64,000 bases of DNA from assembly GCF_011058315.1 (NCBI RefSeq), contig NZ_CP049298.1:2728001-2792000 (forward strand), given 5' to 3'. The notes beneath the pieces are model-generated. The model made no database searches. It had not been told where the DNA came from and saw only the letters and a list, made by a program, of their open reading frames with translations. Source of the DNA: Chryseobacterium sp. POL2 (GTDB lineage Bacteria > Bacteroidota > Bacteroidia > Flavobacteriales > Weeksellaceae). The position numbers and the translations under genes are program-made. Position 1 is the stretch's first letter. Each line of letters begins with the position of its first letter. Positions 50,911 to 60,324 of the stretch are shown piece by piece.

Positions 50911-51537
50911 TTAACTCTTAGTTTTATCTTTTTCGATATTAAGGGAAATAACAATATTTTTATTAATCGATTTCAAAGACTCGTATGCCGCATCACAAAT
51001 ATTAGAACGAAGCGTATAACTTCCCTTTTTTACAATAATCGTTTTATCAGAATTAGCAGGTACCGCAAGATTATACAATTGTGGACCTTCCATATTAAGA
51101 ATCATATCGCAAAGCGACTTGTTCTGAATTAACACCACCGAAGTAGGACTGTTGGGATCAGCTTCATTAAATAAGTCATTAAGAACATTTGCTGTAGTCT
51201 GCTTTTCGCTAGATTTATCCTCGTCCATGAGTTTGTTGAAAAGTGCGCGATCTACTTTGTCGGATTGATTATCGTATGCTTTGTTAGCGTTTAAAGTGGG
51301 CGTAGCAATGGGAGAAGCCTTGTCGTTTTTCATCCAAGATGCGTTTTTCAAACTTACCAATTTTTTCTTTAAAAACAGACGGTACTGATCGTCTTTGTGT
51401 GCAGTACTCAGATAAGTTTCAATCTCTTTAATATTGGTGCTTTGTGTAATATGTTGTTTCTTTTTTGGAGTTGTGTTGTTTGCCGTGCTACAAGATGCCA
51501 ATATTAAAATGCCAACAGCATAAAATAGTCTTTTCAT
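50911..51537 (-). CDS. Small lipoprotein, paralogue of the gene at 63151 (possibly DUF6759)
   Basis: A 208-residue lipoprotein (lipobox LASC, Cys16) of unknown function. The C-terminal 95 residues match the protein at 63151-63714 in pattern: VLNDLFNEADPNSPTSVVLI with TAAILTNLFNDNRNSKEAVL, LYNLAVPANSDKTIIVKKGSYT with FYNLSVPSKNQNYILIEKGTY, and AAYESLKSIN with ASYTSNKSIN, including a conserved Cys pair. The domain name DUF6759 is a recollection and not verified. The N-terminal half is low-complexity and charged. The gene lies between rpsB and trmB, one base-step (3 bp) after trmB, at the proposed left inversion breakpoint. Confidence 0.7.
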   Translation of the reverse strand: MKRLFYAVGILILASCSTANNTTPKKKQHITQSTNIKEIETYLSTAHKDDQYRLFLKKKLVSLKNASWMKNDKASPIATPTLNANKAYDNQSDKVDRALFNKLMDEDKSSEKQTTANVLNDLFNEADPNSPTSVVLIQNKSLCDMILNMEGPQLYNLAVPANSDKTIIVKKGSYTLRSNICDAAYESLKSINKNIVISLNIEKDKTKS

Positions 51538-51540
51538 AAA

Positions 51541-52218
51541 TTATTTAATCTGAAATCTTATATAAGTAATTGTTTTTCCTTTTGCTGAGAACAGTTGTTC
51601 GTAATAAGTTTGTATTTCTCTTAAAAGAGGGGTTTCGGGATCGTATTCTGGCGCACCATAAATGTCGTGGTGTGCGGTAATGATGTTATGTCCCGCGCCT
51701 TGCAGATAGCCTAAGGTATAGCCATGTAAAAACTCGGAATCTGTTTTTAGATGCACCATGCCATCTTTTTTCATGATTTTTTTATAACGCGCTAGGAAGT
51801 CTGGATGTGTCAGGCGGTGTTTTGTTCTTTTGTATTTAATTTGTGGATCTGGAAAAGTAATCCAAATTTCATCCACTTCATTTTCCGCAAAAAAGTGCTC
51901 TATTAGCTCGATTTGTGTTCTAAGGAAGACCACATTATCCATTCCCAAAGTATGGGCTTCTTTAGCGCCAAACCAAAAACGTGCGCCTTTGATATCAATA
52001 CCGATAAAGTTTTTTTCTGGAAAAGCTTTGGCCAGTCCAACACTGTATTCTCCTTTTCCGCAACCAAGTTCCAGTACAATTGGTTTTTCATTTTTAAAAA
52101 CATCTTTTCTCCAATTCCCTTTTAGTGGATAATTATTAAGCGCCTCTTCACGGGTTGGCTGAAAAACGTTTGGTAATAGTTTGTTTTCTTCGAATCTTGC
52201 AATTTTATTCTTCCCCAT
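51541..52218 (-). CDS. trmB: tRNA (guanine-N7-)-methyltransferase
   Basis: Methylates G46 of tRNA using SAM. The 225-residue protein has the SAM-binding motif VLELGCGKGEYSVGLA (about 48-63), FIGIDIKGARFWFGAKEA, and the family signature DEIWITFPDPQIKYKRTKHRL-type region (seen from WITFPDPQ to RLTHPDFL). I chose ATG 52218 (MGKNKIARFEENKLLPNVFQ); an upstream in-frame TTG is less likely. A small lipoprotein gene follows 3 bp downstream. Confidence 0.95.
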   Translation of the reverse strand: MGKNKIARFEENKLLPNVFQPTREEALNNYPLKGNWRKDVFKNEKPIVLELGCGKGEYSVGLAKAFPEKNFIGIDIKGARFWFGAKEAHTLGMDNVVFLRTQIELIEHFFAENEVDEIWITFPDPQIKYKRTKHRLTHPDFLARYKKIMKKDGMVHLKTDSEFLHGYTLGYLQGAGHNIITAHHDIYGAPEYDPETPLLREIQTYYEQLFSAKGKTITYIRFQIK

Positions 52219-52282
52219 TATTCTATTTAATGAGTGCAAAAATACAAATTTTAATCACAAATATTATGTTAAAATTTTCTTG

Positions 52283-53074
52283 TTATGGTTTGGCATCGGC
52301 TAAATGCGAATTTCTTAAACGTTTTTGATAAACAGGAAGATAACGCTCGATATAAGGTTTTACAGCTTCGTAATTTCCGGCCTCTGTCAAGTAAGAAATA
52401 TTGTCCGAACTATAGATGAATTGGAGAAAGTTGGGGATGAATTCTTTTGGAATTTTTAAACGTACAAAATACTCGTCACCAAAATATTTCTGAATGCCTC
52501 CAATACTCGTTTGCATTTTTTCGTAGTCGTAAAGTCTTTTTTTCTTTTTGGCTTCGCCCGATAACATATCATAAAGACTAGAAATGCTTAGGCTGTAGCC
52601 ACCATCGCGGAAGCCCAAAAGTTGATCTTGTGGCGAGGTGCCGTCACCTTTCGGCGCTGGCAGGCCGATTACTTTTCTTAGCTCATAAGATTTGTCTGTA
52701 CTTTTCAGGCTGGTAACATCTTTGCGAAGATTTCCACTGGCTTTGAAAGCCGAAACAACCACTTCCTGGATTTCGTAATAGGCAATACTCAATTCAACGA
52801 AATTTTTACTCAGTGACAGAATTTCATTTGTTAACTTAATATCCTTACGATCCGTAATAATCGAGGTAAATCTGATAACATCACCACTTTTGGCAGGAAT
52901 ACTAAAATTTCCGTTATAATCTGCCAATACCGTTTTTTGGGTAGTAAGATTGGTCACATAAAACTGATTGAGAAACAAGTTGGAACGGTCTCTCAAATAG
53001 ATTTCGCCATTGTAGTTTTGTGCTTGTAGCATAAAGCCAAAGAGCACAATAAAAAGTGTAAATAGTTGTTTCAT
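52283..53074 (-). CDS. Exported protein with carboxypeptidase-regulatory-like domain
   Basis: A 263-residue exported protein. A signal peptide (MKQLFTLFIVLFGFMLQAQ) is followed by a beta-sandwich of the CarboxypepD_reg-like type (GEIYLRDRSNLFLNQFYVTN, VLADYNGNFSIPAKSGDVI), then a 150-residue C-terminal region I cannot assign, rich in charged residues. ATG 53074 is chosen because upstream codons lack a signal peptide pattern. Similar proteins are common in the Bacteroidota envelope; function unknown. It is preceded by the terminator of the large T9SS gene. Confidence 0.72.
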   Translation of the reverse strand: MKQLFTLFIVLFGFMLQAQNYNGEIYLRDRSNLFLNQFYVTNLTTQKTVLADYNGNFSIPAKSGDVIRFTSIITDRKDIKLTNEILSLSKNFVELSIAYYEIQEVVVSAFKASGNLRKDVTSLKSTDKSYELRKVIGLPAPKGDGTSPQDQLLGFRDGGYSLSISSLYDMLSGEAKKKKRLYDYEKMQTSIGGIQKYFGDEYFVRLKIPKEFIPNFLQFIYSSDNISYLTEAGNYEAVKPYIERYLPVYQKRLRNSHLADAKP

Positions 53075-53126
53075 TTCGTGAAGCAAAAGTATTGAGAATT
53101 TTCGCGAGTTAATACTTTTAAGATAA

Positions 53127-53161
53127 AGAAAAAGGGTTAAAATTTTTATAAACTTTAACCC
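53127..53161 (-). terminator. Terminator of the 1406-residue T9SS gene
   Basis: GGGTTAAA (53134-53141) pairs with TTTAACCC (53154-53161); on the minus strand a T-rich stretch follows. It lies about 40 bp past the stop at 53204. Confidence 0.65.
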
Positions 53162-53203
53162 CAATTTGTTAATTAATTATAATTAAATATTTAGTGATAG
53201 ATT

Positions 53204-56200
53204 TTAATTGTTTTTTAACAAGATCCAACCTTTTTGTTGCGAAGGGATTTCGGCGCCCAATTCTTTCCATTCCATAATGTACCAATAGGTGTCACTTGGT
53301 AAAGGTTTTCCGTTAAGCTTACCATCCCAGATAAAATCTTTCTTATCTGCTGCGTCATAAACTTTCTTGCCGAATCTATCTATGACAATGAATTTTGCAT
53401 CAATTTTTGATTGTAAATCCGAATAATCCACAACATCATTTTTGCCATCATTATTCGGGGTAATCGTGTTAAGAATTTTGATGATACTGAATTGCATCTC
53501 CGTTGGCTTACAATTGCTATCAGTCATAACACGGGCGGTATGAAGTCCTGGTTTAACATCTGTAAAGATAAAGTTGGGACCGAATGATCCATTGTCCAAT
53601 GCGTATTGATAAGGTTGTTTTCCACCTTCGGCTTTTATAGTAACCGTGGAACCTTCAACAATAATAGCTACTATTTTTGCAGATTCGACTTCTGTTACTT
53701 TCACGAATTGTTTATGAGTGCAGCCATTTTGAGCGGTTAGTATAACAAAATAATTGCCTATTGGCGCATCATAAGCTATGTCGGTACTTACGGCATTGGT
53801 AGGGTCGTTTTCGTTATACCAAACCACTTTTCCTGTAAATCCTGCTTCAACTTCCAATCTTGCTGTTGTGCCATTACAGGTTTCTTTATCTTCTAAAATC
53901 AGAGAAGCAGTCGGAATATTGATGTTAAGTTTTAGTTCAGCTAGACTTGGGCAAAGTCCTGCACCAGAAATTCGCAGATAGTAGGTTTTTGAATTTGTAA
54001 ATGTTAAATCAGCGTTGGTAACCACATCGTTGCCATTTTGTGCACCCGATTTAGAATTGTGATATGTAATGTTTAGGCCAGCGTCATTCGTGAAATTATT
54101 GCGGTAATTATCAAGATTTTGAACCGTGAATTTCCCTCCTAAGTCACCGCATTCTGCAAGTGTTACTTTTTCTTTTAATACCTGCACTTTATGACCAACT
54201 TTTAAAGTTATCATCGCTGAAATTGGTGCGCAATAATTTGGTGTTACTTTTACCCAAACAGGCGTATCTACTGCAAATGACCAATTGTCCGTTGTTATTA
54301 AATCCGTCATGGCAGCATTTTTATAATATTTTGCTGCAGAATACAAAGCGCTGTTTTGTAATATTATAGGGGTAACATCTGTTGAGAATTTGACTTCTGC
54401 CTTTCCATCGAGGTTGTTATCGCAAAATGTAGTTGTTAATGCGGTAGGATCTATAACTGGTGCTGGTTCTCCTTTAACTTCGACAATGGACGATGTCGTT
54501 GTACATGGCGAAGCCGAAGATTTTACGATAACAAAATATTTTCCTGGTTTTACATCGATGTATCGGCTGTTGATAATTGGTGTTGTGTGGTCATTATCAT
54601 TATACCATTCCCAAGAGGTGTATGCACTTCCTGCGTCTAGACGTTGTGTGGCAACACCATCATCACAAATAGTGTAAGGCGAATTTGGGAAAGTAGGCGC
54701 TGGTGGACTTAGTTTGTTTAATTCCAGTTTGAATATTCTAGCGCAATAAGTGGTATTTGAAATTCGGAGGTAGAATGTATTATTTCCATTGTTGATACTC
54801 ACATTGCTAGGATTGGTGATTGTTGTGCCATTGGTTCCATTTTGGGCATCTGTTAGCGATTTATAATACGTTGCAACAAGATTTGTTTCAGTAGTGAATT
54901 TTCCTAAATAATCGAATAGATTGACATCGTTACATACATTTTCGGGATAGCTAGCTGTTCCTGTTCTGTCAGGTATTACAGCGCCAATTTTTAGTTCAAC
55001 TTCTTTGATGACAATAGGGCAGCTTCCAGATTCTACACGCACCCAAATTTTGTTAGTACTTGTTGTAAATATATAAGGAGTGTTCTTAGGAATTGTATTC
55101 GCAGCAGTTGGTGTGTTGGCATCAGCCTGTGTTTTAAAATAAGTAACGCTAAAACCAGCTACGTTGATGCCTGTTGTTACATCGTTAAGGTCGGCTTGGT
55201 AGTTGTTATCGATTTTTCCGTCTTCCTCATCACAATGCTGTTTGGTATAGTTTTCAGGTTTTACGTCTGGCGCGTTTAGAATGTTTAAAGTCACTTTTTT
55301 AATGGTATGACAGTTTAAGGTGTTTTCAATTCTTGCATAGACGATTGTCCCTGTAGGCGCAGCATAAGACGTTGGGATTTGCTCTGCCGTATCTTGGGTT
55401 TCTGCTCCTAGTTGTGTTTTGTAATAGGTTACACTTTTGAAATTCGCTATAGACGTATAATTTGTCTTTGTTAAGTCAAATGTTGCTGTAGAGCCTGTAG
55501 AACACTCGTTGATGCTTTCGTCATTTGCAATAACTCGATTGATGCTAATTGTAGCTCTCGCCGATTCGCGATCGGGGATAATGCCATCTCCAGAAAAAGA
55601 ATATTCGAAGGTATCCATTCCAGTTGCACCTGGGTTGGGCTTGTAAATTATACTTTTTCCGTCGGCAGCAATAGTAGCAGAACCTTGTGTTGGCTCAATG
55701 TCTATTTTAATAGGAGGGAGAAGGTTCTGTGTGCTGAGTACAAATTTTGGCGTCACAGTTAGATCATCGCACATGTCATAATTATAATTTGTAAGTGTTG
55801 TACAATTATAAAATTTTAAGTCTTGTGTTTGTTCTGGTGCACAGCTTCCTTGTCTTATTCTAACAGCATAGATACCCGCTTGTTGGGGTTCATAGGTATT
55901 CTTGTTATTAACGCCAGGGGCGGGTACATATGTATTGCCAGTTTTTATAAGCCATTCATAGCTTGCAAAACCTTCTGTAATTTCTAATACAACACCTGGA
56001 AGGCACTCTCCATTTTTCCTTACAATTAAAGGTATTTTAGAAAATCCAGCAAAGTATCCTCCATAACCTACAGCATTACTCCCGCCTGATAACCCAGCAG
56101 TTACAGCTTTGTCGGACTCGATTGTAACATTGCCTGTAATATTGGGAATAGAATAGGTTACCCACTTTTTTTCAGGAGTAGCATTGTCATATGGCCCATA

Positions 56201-57424
56201 TAGAGCGTTGGGTGTGGCACCATTAACTTTAACAATAGCACCTTTTTCTGTAATGATATTGAGTTTGGTCAAATAAGATGTGTTACCAATTTGGTTAATG
56301 TCCGATATTTCATCAATTTTTGTAGGGAGATAGCAGCTTAACGGCGGTATATAATTCATTCCTCCTGTTGCTAAAGCAGATGTACTACCAGCATTCTCTT
56401 CCACACCACCCATAAGTTGGTAGACGTAGGCATTTTCTGTTGTTTTGATGTGAAGGTTGTAATGGCCGTTGCCTTGATGTTGGTAATGACTTTCAGGAAC
56501 TAAAAAATATTCACCAGGATTAACAAGTGTTTTGATAGGTGAAGATGCTCCATTGACGTATATTGATGTATTTGGTTTGGTGGCGACTACTAATGCACGT
56601 TCCATTTGGTTACCTATTTTACCAAAACCTTTTACAAGTATAAATTCGTTTCCTAGTTTATCTACAGGGACAGATTGATCCATTAATATGTCCGAGCCAT
56701 CGAGGAGAACTGCATTGTCCGAGTGTTGTCCGTTAAAGTTACCGTTGGTCACAGAAATAGGTTTGTCAGATACAATGTGTGCCCCTATAAAACCGCTACG
56801 ATTAGTGGGATTAAGAGCTCTACCATCTATAATATATGACTCTCCTCTATTAAGATTAACTGTGAAGGAGCTTTGTTTATTACCATCCGTAAATATCAGA
56901 TTTTTGTCATAACCGTCTACTGTTACCGTAGTATTATTCTCTGTGGCAATGAAGCTTGTCATAAAACCAATATTCAGACTTGTATAGGTGTTGGGTGCCA
57001 TTGCGGTATAGAATTCTGTCCCAAGACCTGCGGAACCTTTTGACGTGATAATCTCCGCATGGTTAGTAACACCAAAACGAAGATTAGCAAAAAAAGGATA
57101 ATCACCTTTTACAAATAGTCCCATAGTTCCTACTGTAAAAATTTTTTCTATGTCTTCTTCATTTACAATTATATAATCTCTGTTGGTAATACGGATTTTG
57201 GCAGGGCTTCCTTTTCTAATTGTAGCCTGATAGATTACTCTGTTATTATTGTATACGCTAACGACAAATGGTGTTGTAACATTAGTTGAAAGATGTAAGT
57301 ATTGTTCTGCTCCCTTATTGCCTTGCCCGTCATACATTGGTGCAAACCAGTGTTCTGTATCTAGTTGCGAAAAATATTGGCTAAAGAAAAACAAAAATAT
57401 AAACGCTGATAAAATTCTTTTCAT
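53204..57424 (-). CDS. Giant T9SS type B (gliding-motility C-terminal) adhesin-like protein
   Basis: A 1406-residue secreted protein. After a signal peptide (MKRILSAFIFLFFFSQYFSQ) comes an N-terminal domain resembling the IgGFc-binding protein N-terminal region (ITSKGSAGLGTEFYTAMAPNT and SDKPISVTNGNFNGQHSDN), then many Ig/PKD-like beta domains of about 80-100 residues with repeated YCARIFKLEL- and CDDGVATQR-like Cys motifs, and the gliding-motility-associated type B sorting domain LNTITPNNDGKNDVVDYSDL through WILLKNN. It is predicted to be exported by T9SS and released or surface-bound. ATG 57424 fits the signal peptide. A 22-bp palindrome array lies 140 bp upstream. Confidence 0.82.
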   Translation of the reverse strand: MKRILSAFIFLFFFSQYFSQLDTEHWFAPMYDGQGNKGAEQYLHLSTNVTTPFVVSVYNNNRVIYQATIRKGSPAKIRITNRDYIIVNEEDIEKIFTVGTMGLFVKGDYPFFANLRFGVTNHAEIITSKGSAGLGTEFYTAMAPNTYTSLNIGFMTSFIATENNTTVTVDGYDKNLIFTDGNKQSSFTVNLNRGESYIIDGRALNPTNRSGFIGAHIVSDKPISVTNGNFNGQHSDNAVLLDGSDILMDQSVPVDKLGNEFILVKGFGKIGNQMERALVVATKPNTSIYVNGASSPIKTLVNPGEYFLVPESHYQHQGNGHYNLHIKTTENAYVYQLMGGVEENAGSTSALATGGMNYIPPLSCYLPTKIDEISDINQIGNTSYLTKLNIITEKGAIVKVNGATPNALYGPYDNATPEKKWVTYSIPNITGNVTIESDKAVTAGLSGGSNAVGYGGYFAGFSKIPLIVRKNGECLPGVVLEITEGFASYEWLIKTGNTYVPAPGVNNKNTYEPQQAGIYAVRIRQGSCAPEQTQDLKFYNCTTLTNYNYDMCDDLTVTPKFVLSTQNLLPPIKIDIEPTQGSATIAADGKSIIYKPNPGATGMDTFEYSFSGDGIIPDRESARATISINRVIANDESINECSTGSTATFDLTKTNYTSIANFKSVTYYKTQLGAETQDTAEQIPTSYAAPTGTIVYARIENTLNCHTIKKVTLNILNAPDVKPENYTKQHCDEEDGKIDNNYQADLNDVTTGINVAGFSVTYFKTQADANTPTAANTIPKNTPYIFTTSTNKIWVRVESGSCPIVIKEVELKIGAVIPDRTGTASYPENVCNDVNLFDYLGKFTTETNLVATYYKSLTDAQNGTNGTTITNPSNVSINNGNNTFYLRISNTTYCARIFKLELNKLSPPAPTFPNSPYTICDDGVATQRLDAGSAYTSWEWYNDNDHTTPIINSRYIDVKPGKYFVIVKSSASPCTTTSSIVEVKGEPAPVIDPTALTTTFCDNNLDGKAEVKFSTDVTPIILQNSALYSAAKYYKNAAMTDLITTDNWSFAVDTPVWVKVTPNYCAPISAMITLKVGHKVQVLKEKVTLAECGDLGGKFTVQNLDNYRNNFTNDAGLNITYHNSKSGAQNGNDVVTNADLTFTNSKTYYLRISGAGLCPSLAELKLNINIPTASLILEDKETCNGTTARLEVEAGFTGKVVWYNENDPTNAVSTDIAYDAPIGNYFVILTAQNGCTHKQFVKVTEVESAKIVAIIVEGSTVTIKAEGGKQPYQYALDNGSFGPNFIFTDVKPGLHTARVMTDSNCKPTEMQFSIIKILNTITPNNDGKNDVVDYSDLQSKIDAKFIVIDRFGKKVYDAADKKDFIWDGKLNGKPLPSDTYWYIMEWKELGAEIPSQQKGWILLKNN

Positions 57425-57562
57425 TAATAAATTACTTAGGTTAACAAATGTAACGATTAATTCGCAAAAGTATTTTGAACAAAGGCATAGTTTAACAATC
57501 CGGCAGGCTTTTGTCATCCCATGATTCCTTATTTTAAAACTAATGAAAGCAAATAGGTCAAA

Positions 57563-57644
57563 ATAACAAGCTTGTTATGAGCTAATAGCAAGCTTGTCAT
57601 CGGGTGATAGCAAGCTTGTCGTCGGGTGATAGCAAGCTTGCTAT
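57563..57644. repeat. Four-unit 22-bp array of 16-bp palindromes
   Basis: Units start at 57563, 57585, 57607 and 57629, exactly 22 bp apart. They read ATAACAAGCTTGTTAT, ATAGCAAGCTTGTCAT, ATAGCAAGCTTGTCGT and ATAGCAAGCTTGCTAT. The first and last are perfect palindromes and the inner two are imperfect. Six-bp spacers are GAGCTA, CGGGTG and CGGGTG. The array lies between two minus-strand T9SS genes, upstream of the 1406-residue one. The spacing of two helical turns would put dimer sites on one face of the DNA. Confidence 0.9.
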
Positions 57645-57659
57645 TTTTTAGCCTTTGGG

Positions 57660-57697
57660 AAGTCGCTCTACAAGGGCGTTGCAGAGGACGACTTTTC
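57660..57697. repeat. Imperfect hairpin next to the palindrome array
   Basis: GAAGTCGCTCT near 57659-57669 pairs with AGAG-GA-CGACTTTTC near 57682-57697, with a small bulge, followed on the plus strand by an A run. It does not have the T run of a terminator for either neighbouring minus-strand gene, so its role is unclear. Confidence 0.4.
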
Positions 57698-57794
57698 GAA
57701 AAAAAAAAGATGTTTTTTACCTATGTTTTGTAATGTCCCAGTCCTTCTGTTTTTTTTAGAGGGATTTAAAATTAAATTAAATAATAGACCGTTT

Positions 57795-60173
57795 CTAATA
57801 ATTTTTCAGAAGAATCCAGCTTTTTATTTGCTGCATTTTTCCAGAAGTCGGTTCGATCCACTCGGCAACGTACCAATAGCTTCCTGTAGAGAGAACGCGC
57901 CCATTGAGCTTACCATCCCAGATGAAGTTGTTGCCTGTGTTGCCTTCAAAGACAAGTTTTCCCAGACGGTCGTAGATTTTGAGACGGCTATCCGTTTTGT
58001 TTAACAATTCGGAAAGGTTAATAACATCGTTGATGCCATCGGCGTTTGGGCTAATAACATTTGGGATATTAATAAGGCTAAAATCTCTAGAAACCGCATC
58101 ACAATTGTCGTTGGATTTTACATAAATAGTGTGATTGCCAAGTGTTACATTTTTGAAAACATGAGACGACTGGAAGGCCGAAGCTGCGTCGTCATCCAAA
58201 GCATATTGATAAGGCGCAGTGCCCCCGATTGCCGTCACCGTCACCGTGGAACCAGAAATATCAATGGCATCGATAATGGCTGTTGGCGCTTCTTTAACTT
58301 CTACAGTTTGGGTATAAAAGCAACCGTTATAGCCTAGTTTTACGGTGTAGACTCCCACAGGTACATTTTGAATGCTTTGTGTAGTGGCATTGTTAAAACT
58401 CCACTCATACGAGGTGAAAGCGCCTAGACCAGTAATGGGATCTTTTCCTGTACCAGCATCTAACTCTGGATAGGTTGCGTTTTTGCAAACCGTGACTTCT
58501 TTTGGAAGTTGGGTAGAGGCTTTGGGTTGTTTAAGATTAAAGCTAATGGGCGCTACGTTGTCACAAAGTCCAGATTGATGAAATCTTACATAATATGTCT
58601 GGCTGGGTTGTGTAATATCCACTTCCACCACCGAAGCTATTGCATTCTGCCTTTTACCAGCATCAGCAAATTTTTTATAATAAGTTGGCTGACCCGTGTA
58701 TCCGGGAATCAAAATGTTAAGGTAGTCGGTAAGGTCAATTTTGGTTTTTCCGTCAAGGTCATTGTCGCATATCTCAATAGGCGAAAGAGTCTGATAGTTG
58801 CTTTTACTGTTTTGGTTAAAAGTAATCTTTTGCAAAGTTGGCGTACAGCTTCCTGGTTTTATCCAAATCCAAACATCTTGCGCGGCTGTATTGAATTTAA
58901 TGCTGTTAATTGCTTGTGAAAAATCGGGATTATTAATATTTGACGGTGGGTTTTTGAAATATTTCACATTATAGCTTTCGGACATATTGGTTATAATCTG
59001 TTGAGAGTATGCCGCGAAATAAACTTCTGCCATACCATCCAAATCATCATCACAAATATTATTAAAAGTAGTGTTTCCTATTATAGGTAGAATTTGTAGG
59101 TCTATTGTAATGTTGCCAATCAGCTTGCATCCACTAGCGAGTTCCACTTCTACTTCGTAGTATCCCGGTTGGTTGTAGTTAACAATATATGTTGGTTGAT
59201 TTTGTGCGGACGCTATGATAACGCCATCTTTTTTCCAAGTATAAGCCACTGCCGTACCTTGTGCAACAGTTGGGGTAGCGTCTATTGTATGGCTAGCGTT
59301 GGTACAAAGTGCGGTACCATTTTCTAAGCTTAAATCAGGGCCAAGGTCTTTGTTGCCTACAAAACTTCCAGCTTTTAAGAAAACAGCCGAGTCGTAAAGG
59401 CCGTTGCCTTGGTCTGCAATAACCAGTTTGATGCGATAAGTTGCGCCAGGTATTACATCGGTTGTGGCGGTTAATATTTTGGTTTCCCCATTGAAGTTGT
59501 TTGGGCTGTTTCCATAGTTGTATTGTCCAAAATATTGATCGTTAATGGCAGGGCAGCTTTCTCCGCCACCTCGTACGGTATTCGATTTTATGGGGATGTT
59601 TGTGCCTGGGATTACAGCCAGATTTTTGTAATCTGTATCGCCGACTTTCTTTATTAAAAAAGCAAATCCATCCGTATAATTACAGCTTCCACTGTCTATT
59701 GTTCTTAAATATTGTTCGGATAAGAACATGTATTCAAAAAAAATCTTAGAGCTATTACTAGACACAAAATCAAATTCTAAAACCGTTGCATTGTATGATG
59801 TGTTACCAATGCTTAAAGCATGTTCTAGGTCTGGGTCGCCACTCCAGCCAGCGTCTGTATTGCTTTGTAAGCTGTTGTTGGGGCCAATAGCAGATTTTGC
59901 TTTTCCAGTAGAAAGAATGATGCCTTCGTCTATTGCAAAGTTGCTCGTAGCTTTATTAAAAACTCCATAGCTAAGGTCATTTCCTCCGAAGTTATGTCCA
60001 GTTACGCTAATATTGCTAATGCTGATACAAGTGTTATTGGCTCCCAAAAATTTATCGACCAATTGTTGTGCATTGTAATTGGTGTCAACGTTTATGTATT
60101 GAGCTTTTCCTAAAGAATTTGTAAATACAAAACTTAAAATGAAAATAAATTTGAATACTAGATTGTTACACAT
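57795..60173 (-). CDS. T9SS type B protein with choice-of-anchor L domain
   Basis: A 792-residue secreted protein. It has a signal peptide (ending SLGKAQ), then a choice-of-anchor L type domain (about 25-280) with FNKATSNFAIDEGIILSTG, KIFFEYMFLSEQY and YRIKLVIADQGNGLYDSAVF, followed by Ig/PKD-like domains with conserved CDDDLDGMAEV and CDNDLDGKTKI motifs, and a type B sorting domain NVISPNADGINDVINLSELL through WILLKNY. Its last 85 residues are close to those of the neighbouring 1406-residue protein. Both are expected to be secreted by T9SS. Binding partner unknown. Confidence 0.85.
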   Translation of the reverse strand: MCNNLVFKFIFILSFVFTNSLGKAQYINVDTNYNAQQLVDKFLGANNTCISISNISVTGHNFGGNDLSYGVFNKATSNFAIDEGIILSTGKAKSAIGPNNSLQSNTDAGWSGDPDLEHALSIGNTSYNATVLEFDFVSSNSSKIFFEYMFLSEQYLRTIDSGSCNYTDGFAFLIKKVGDTDYKNLAVIPGTNIPIKSNTVRGGGESCPAINDQYFGQYNYGNSPNNFNGETKILTATTDVIPGATYRIKLVIADQGNGLYDSAVFLKAGSFVGNKDLGPDLSLENGTALCTNASHTIDATPTVAQGTAVAYTWKKDGVIIASAQNQPTYIVNYNQPGYYEVEVELASGCKLIGNITIDLQILPIIGNTTFNNICDDDLDGMAEVYFAAYSQQIITNMSESYNVKYFKNPPSNINNPDFSQAINSIKFNTAAQDVWIWIKPGSCTPTLQKITFNQNSKSNYQTLSPIEICDNDLDGKTKIDLTDYLNILIPGYTGQPTYYKKFADAGKRQNAIASVVEVDITQPSQTYYVRFHQSGLCDNVAPISFNLKQPKASTQLPKEVTVCKNATYPELDAGTGKDPITGLGAFTSYEWSFNNATTQSIQNVPVGVYTVKLGYNGCFYTQTVEVKEAPTAIIDAIDISGSTVTVTAIGGTAPYQYALDDDAASAFQSSHVFKNVTLGNHTIYVKSNDNCDAVSRDFSLINIPNVISPNADGINDVINLSELLNKTDSRLKIYDRLGKLVFEGNTGNNFIWDGKLNGRVLSTGSYWYVAEWIEPTSGKMQQIKSWILLKNY

Positions 60174-60265
60174 TTTTTCTCAGAATTTTGGTCTGTAAAA
60201 TAAGGGCTACAAAATTACAATTTTAAAATCGTTAATTAAGTTTTAGAATTAAAATAAGCCTAAGA

Positions 60266-60299
60266 CAAAAAATCCCAAGCTTTAAAAAAACTTGAGATT
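60266..60299 (-). terminator. Terminator of the PLP enzyme gene
   Basis: AATCCCAAG (60271-60279) pairs with CTTGAGATT (60291-60299) with one G-T pair; on the minus strand a T run follows. Confidence 0.75.
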
Positions 60300-60324
60300 C
60301 CAATAAAAAAATATATGAGAATGA

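Noticed and set aside
57563-57644. Possible CRISPR array
   Set aside because: The repeat is 16 bp with 6-bp spacers, two of which are identical. This does not fit repeats of 28-40 bp and unique spacers of similar length, and no cas gene is present.
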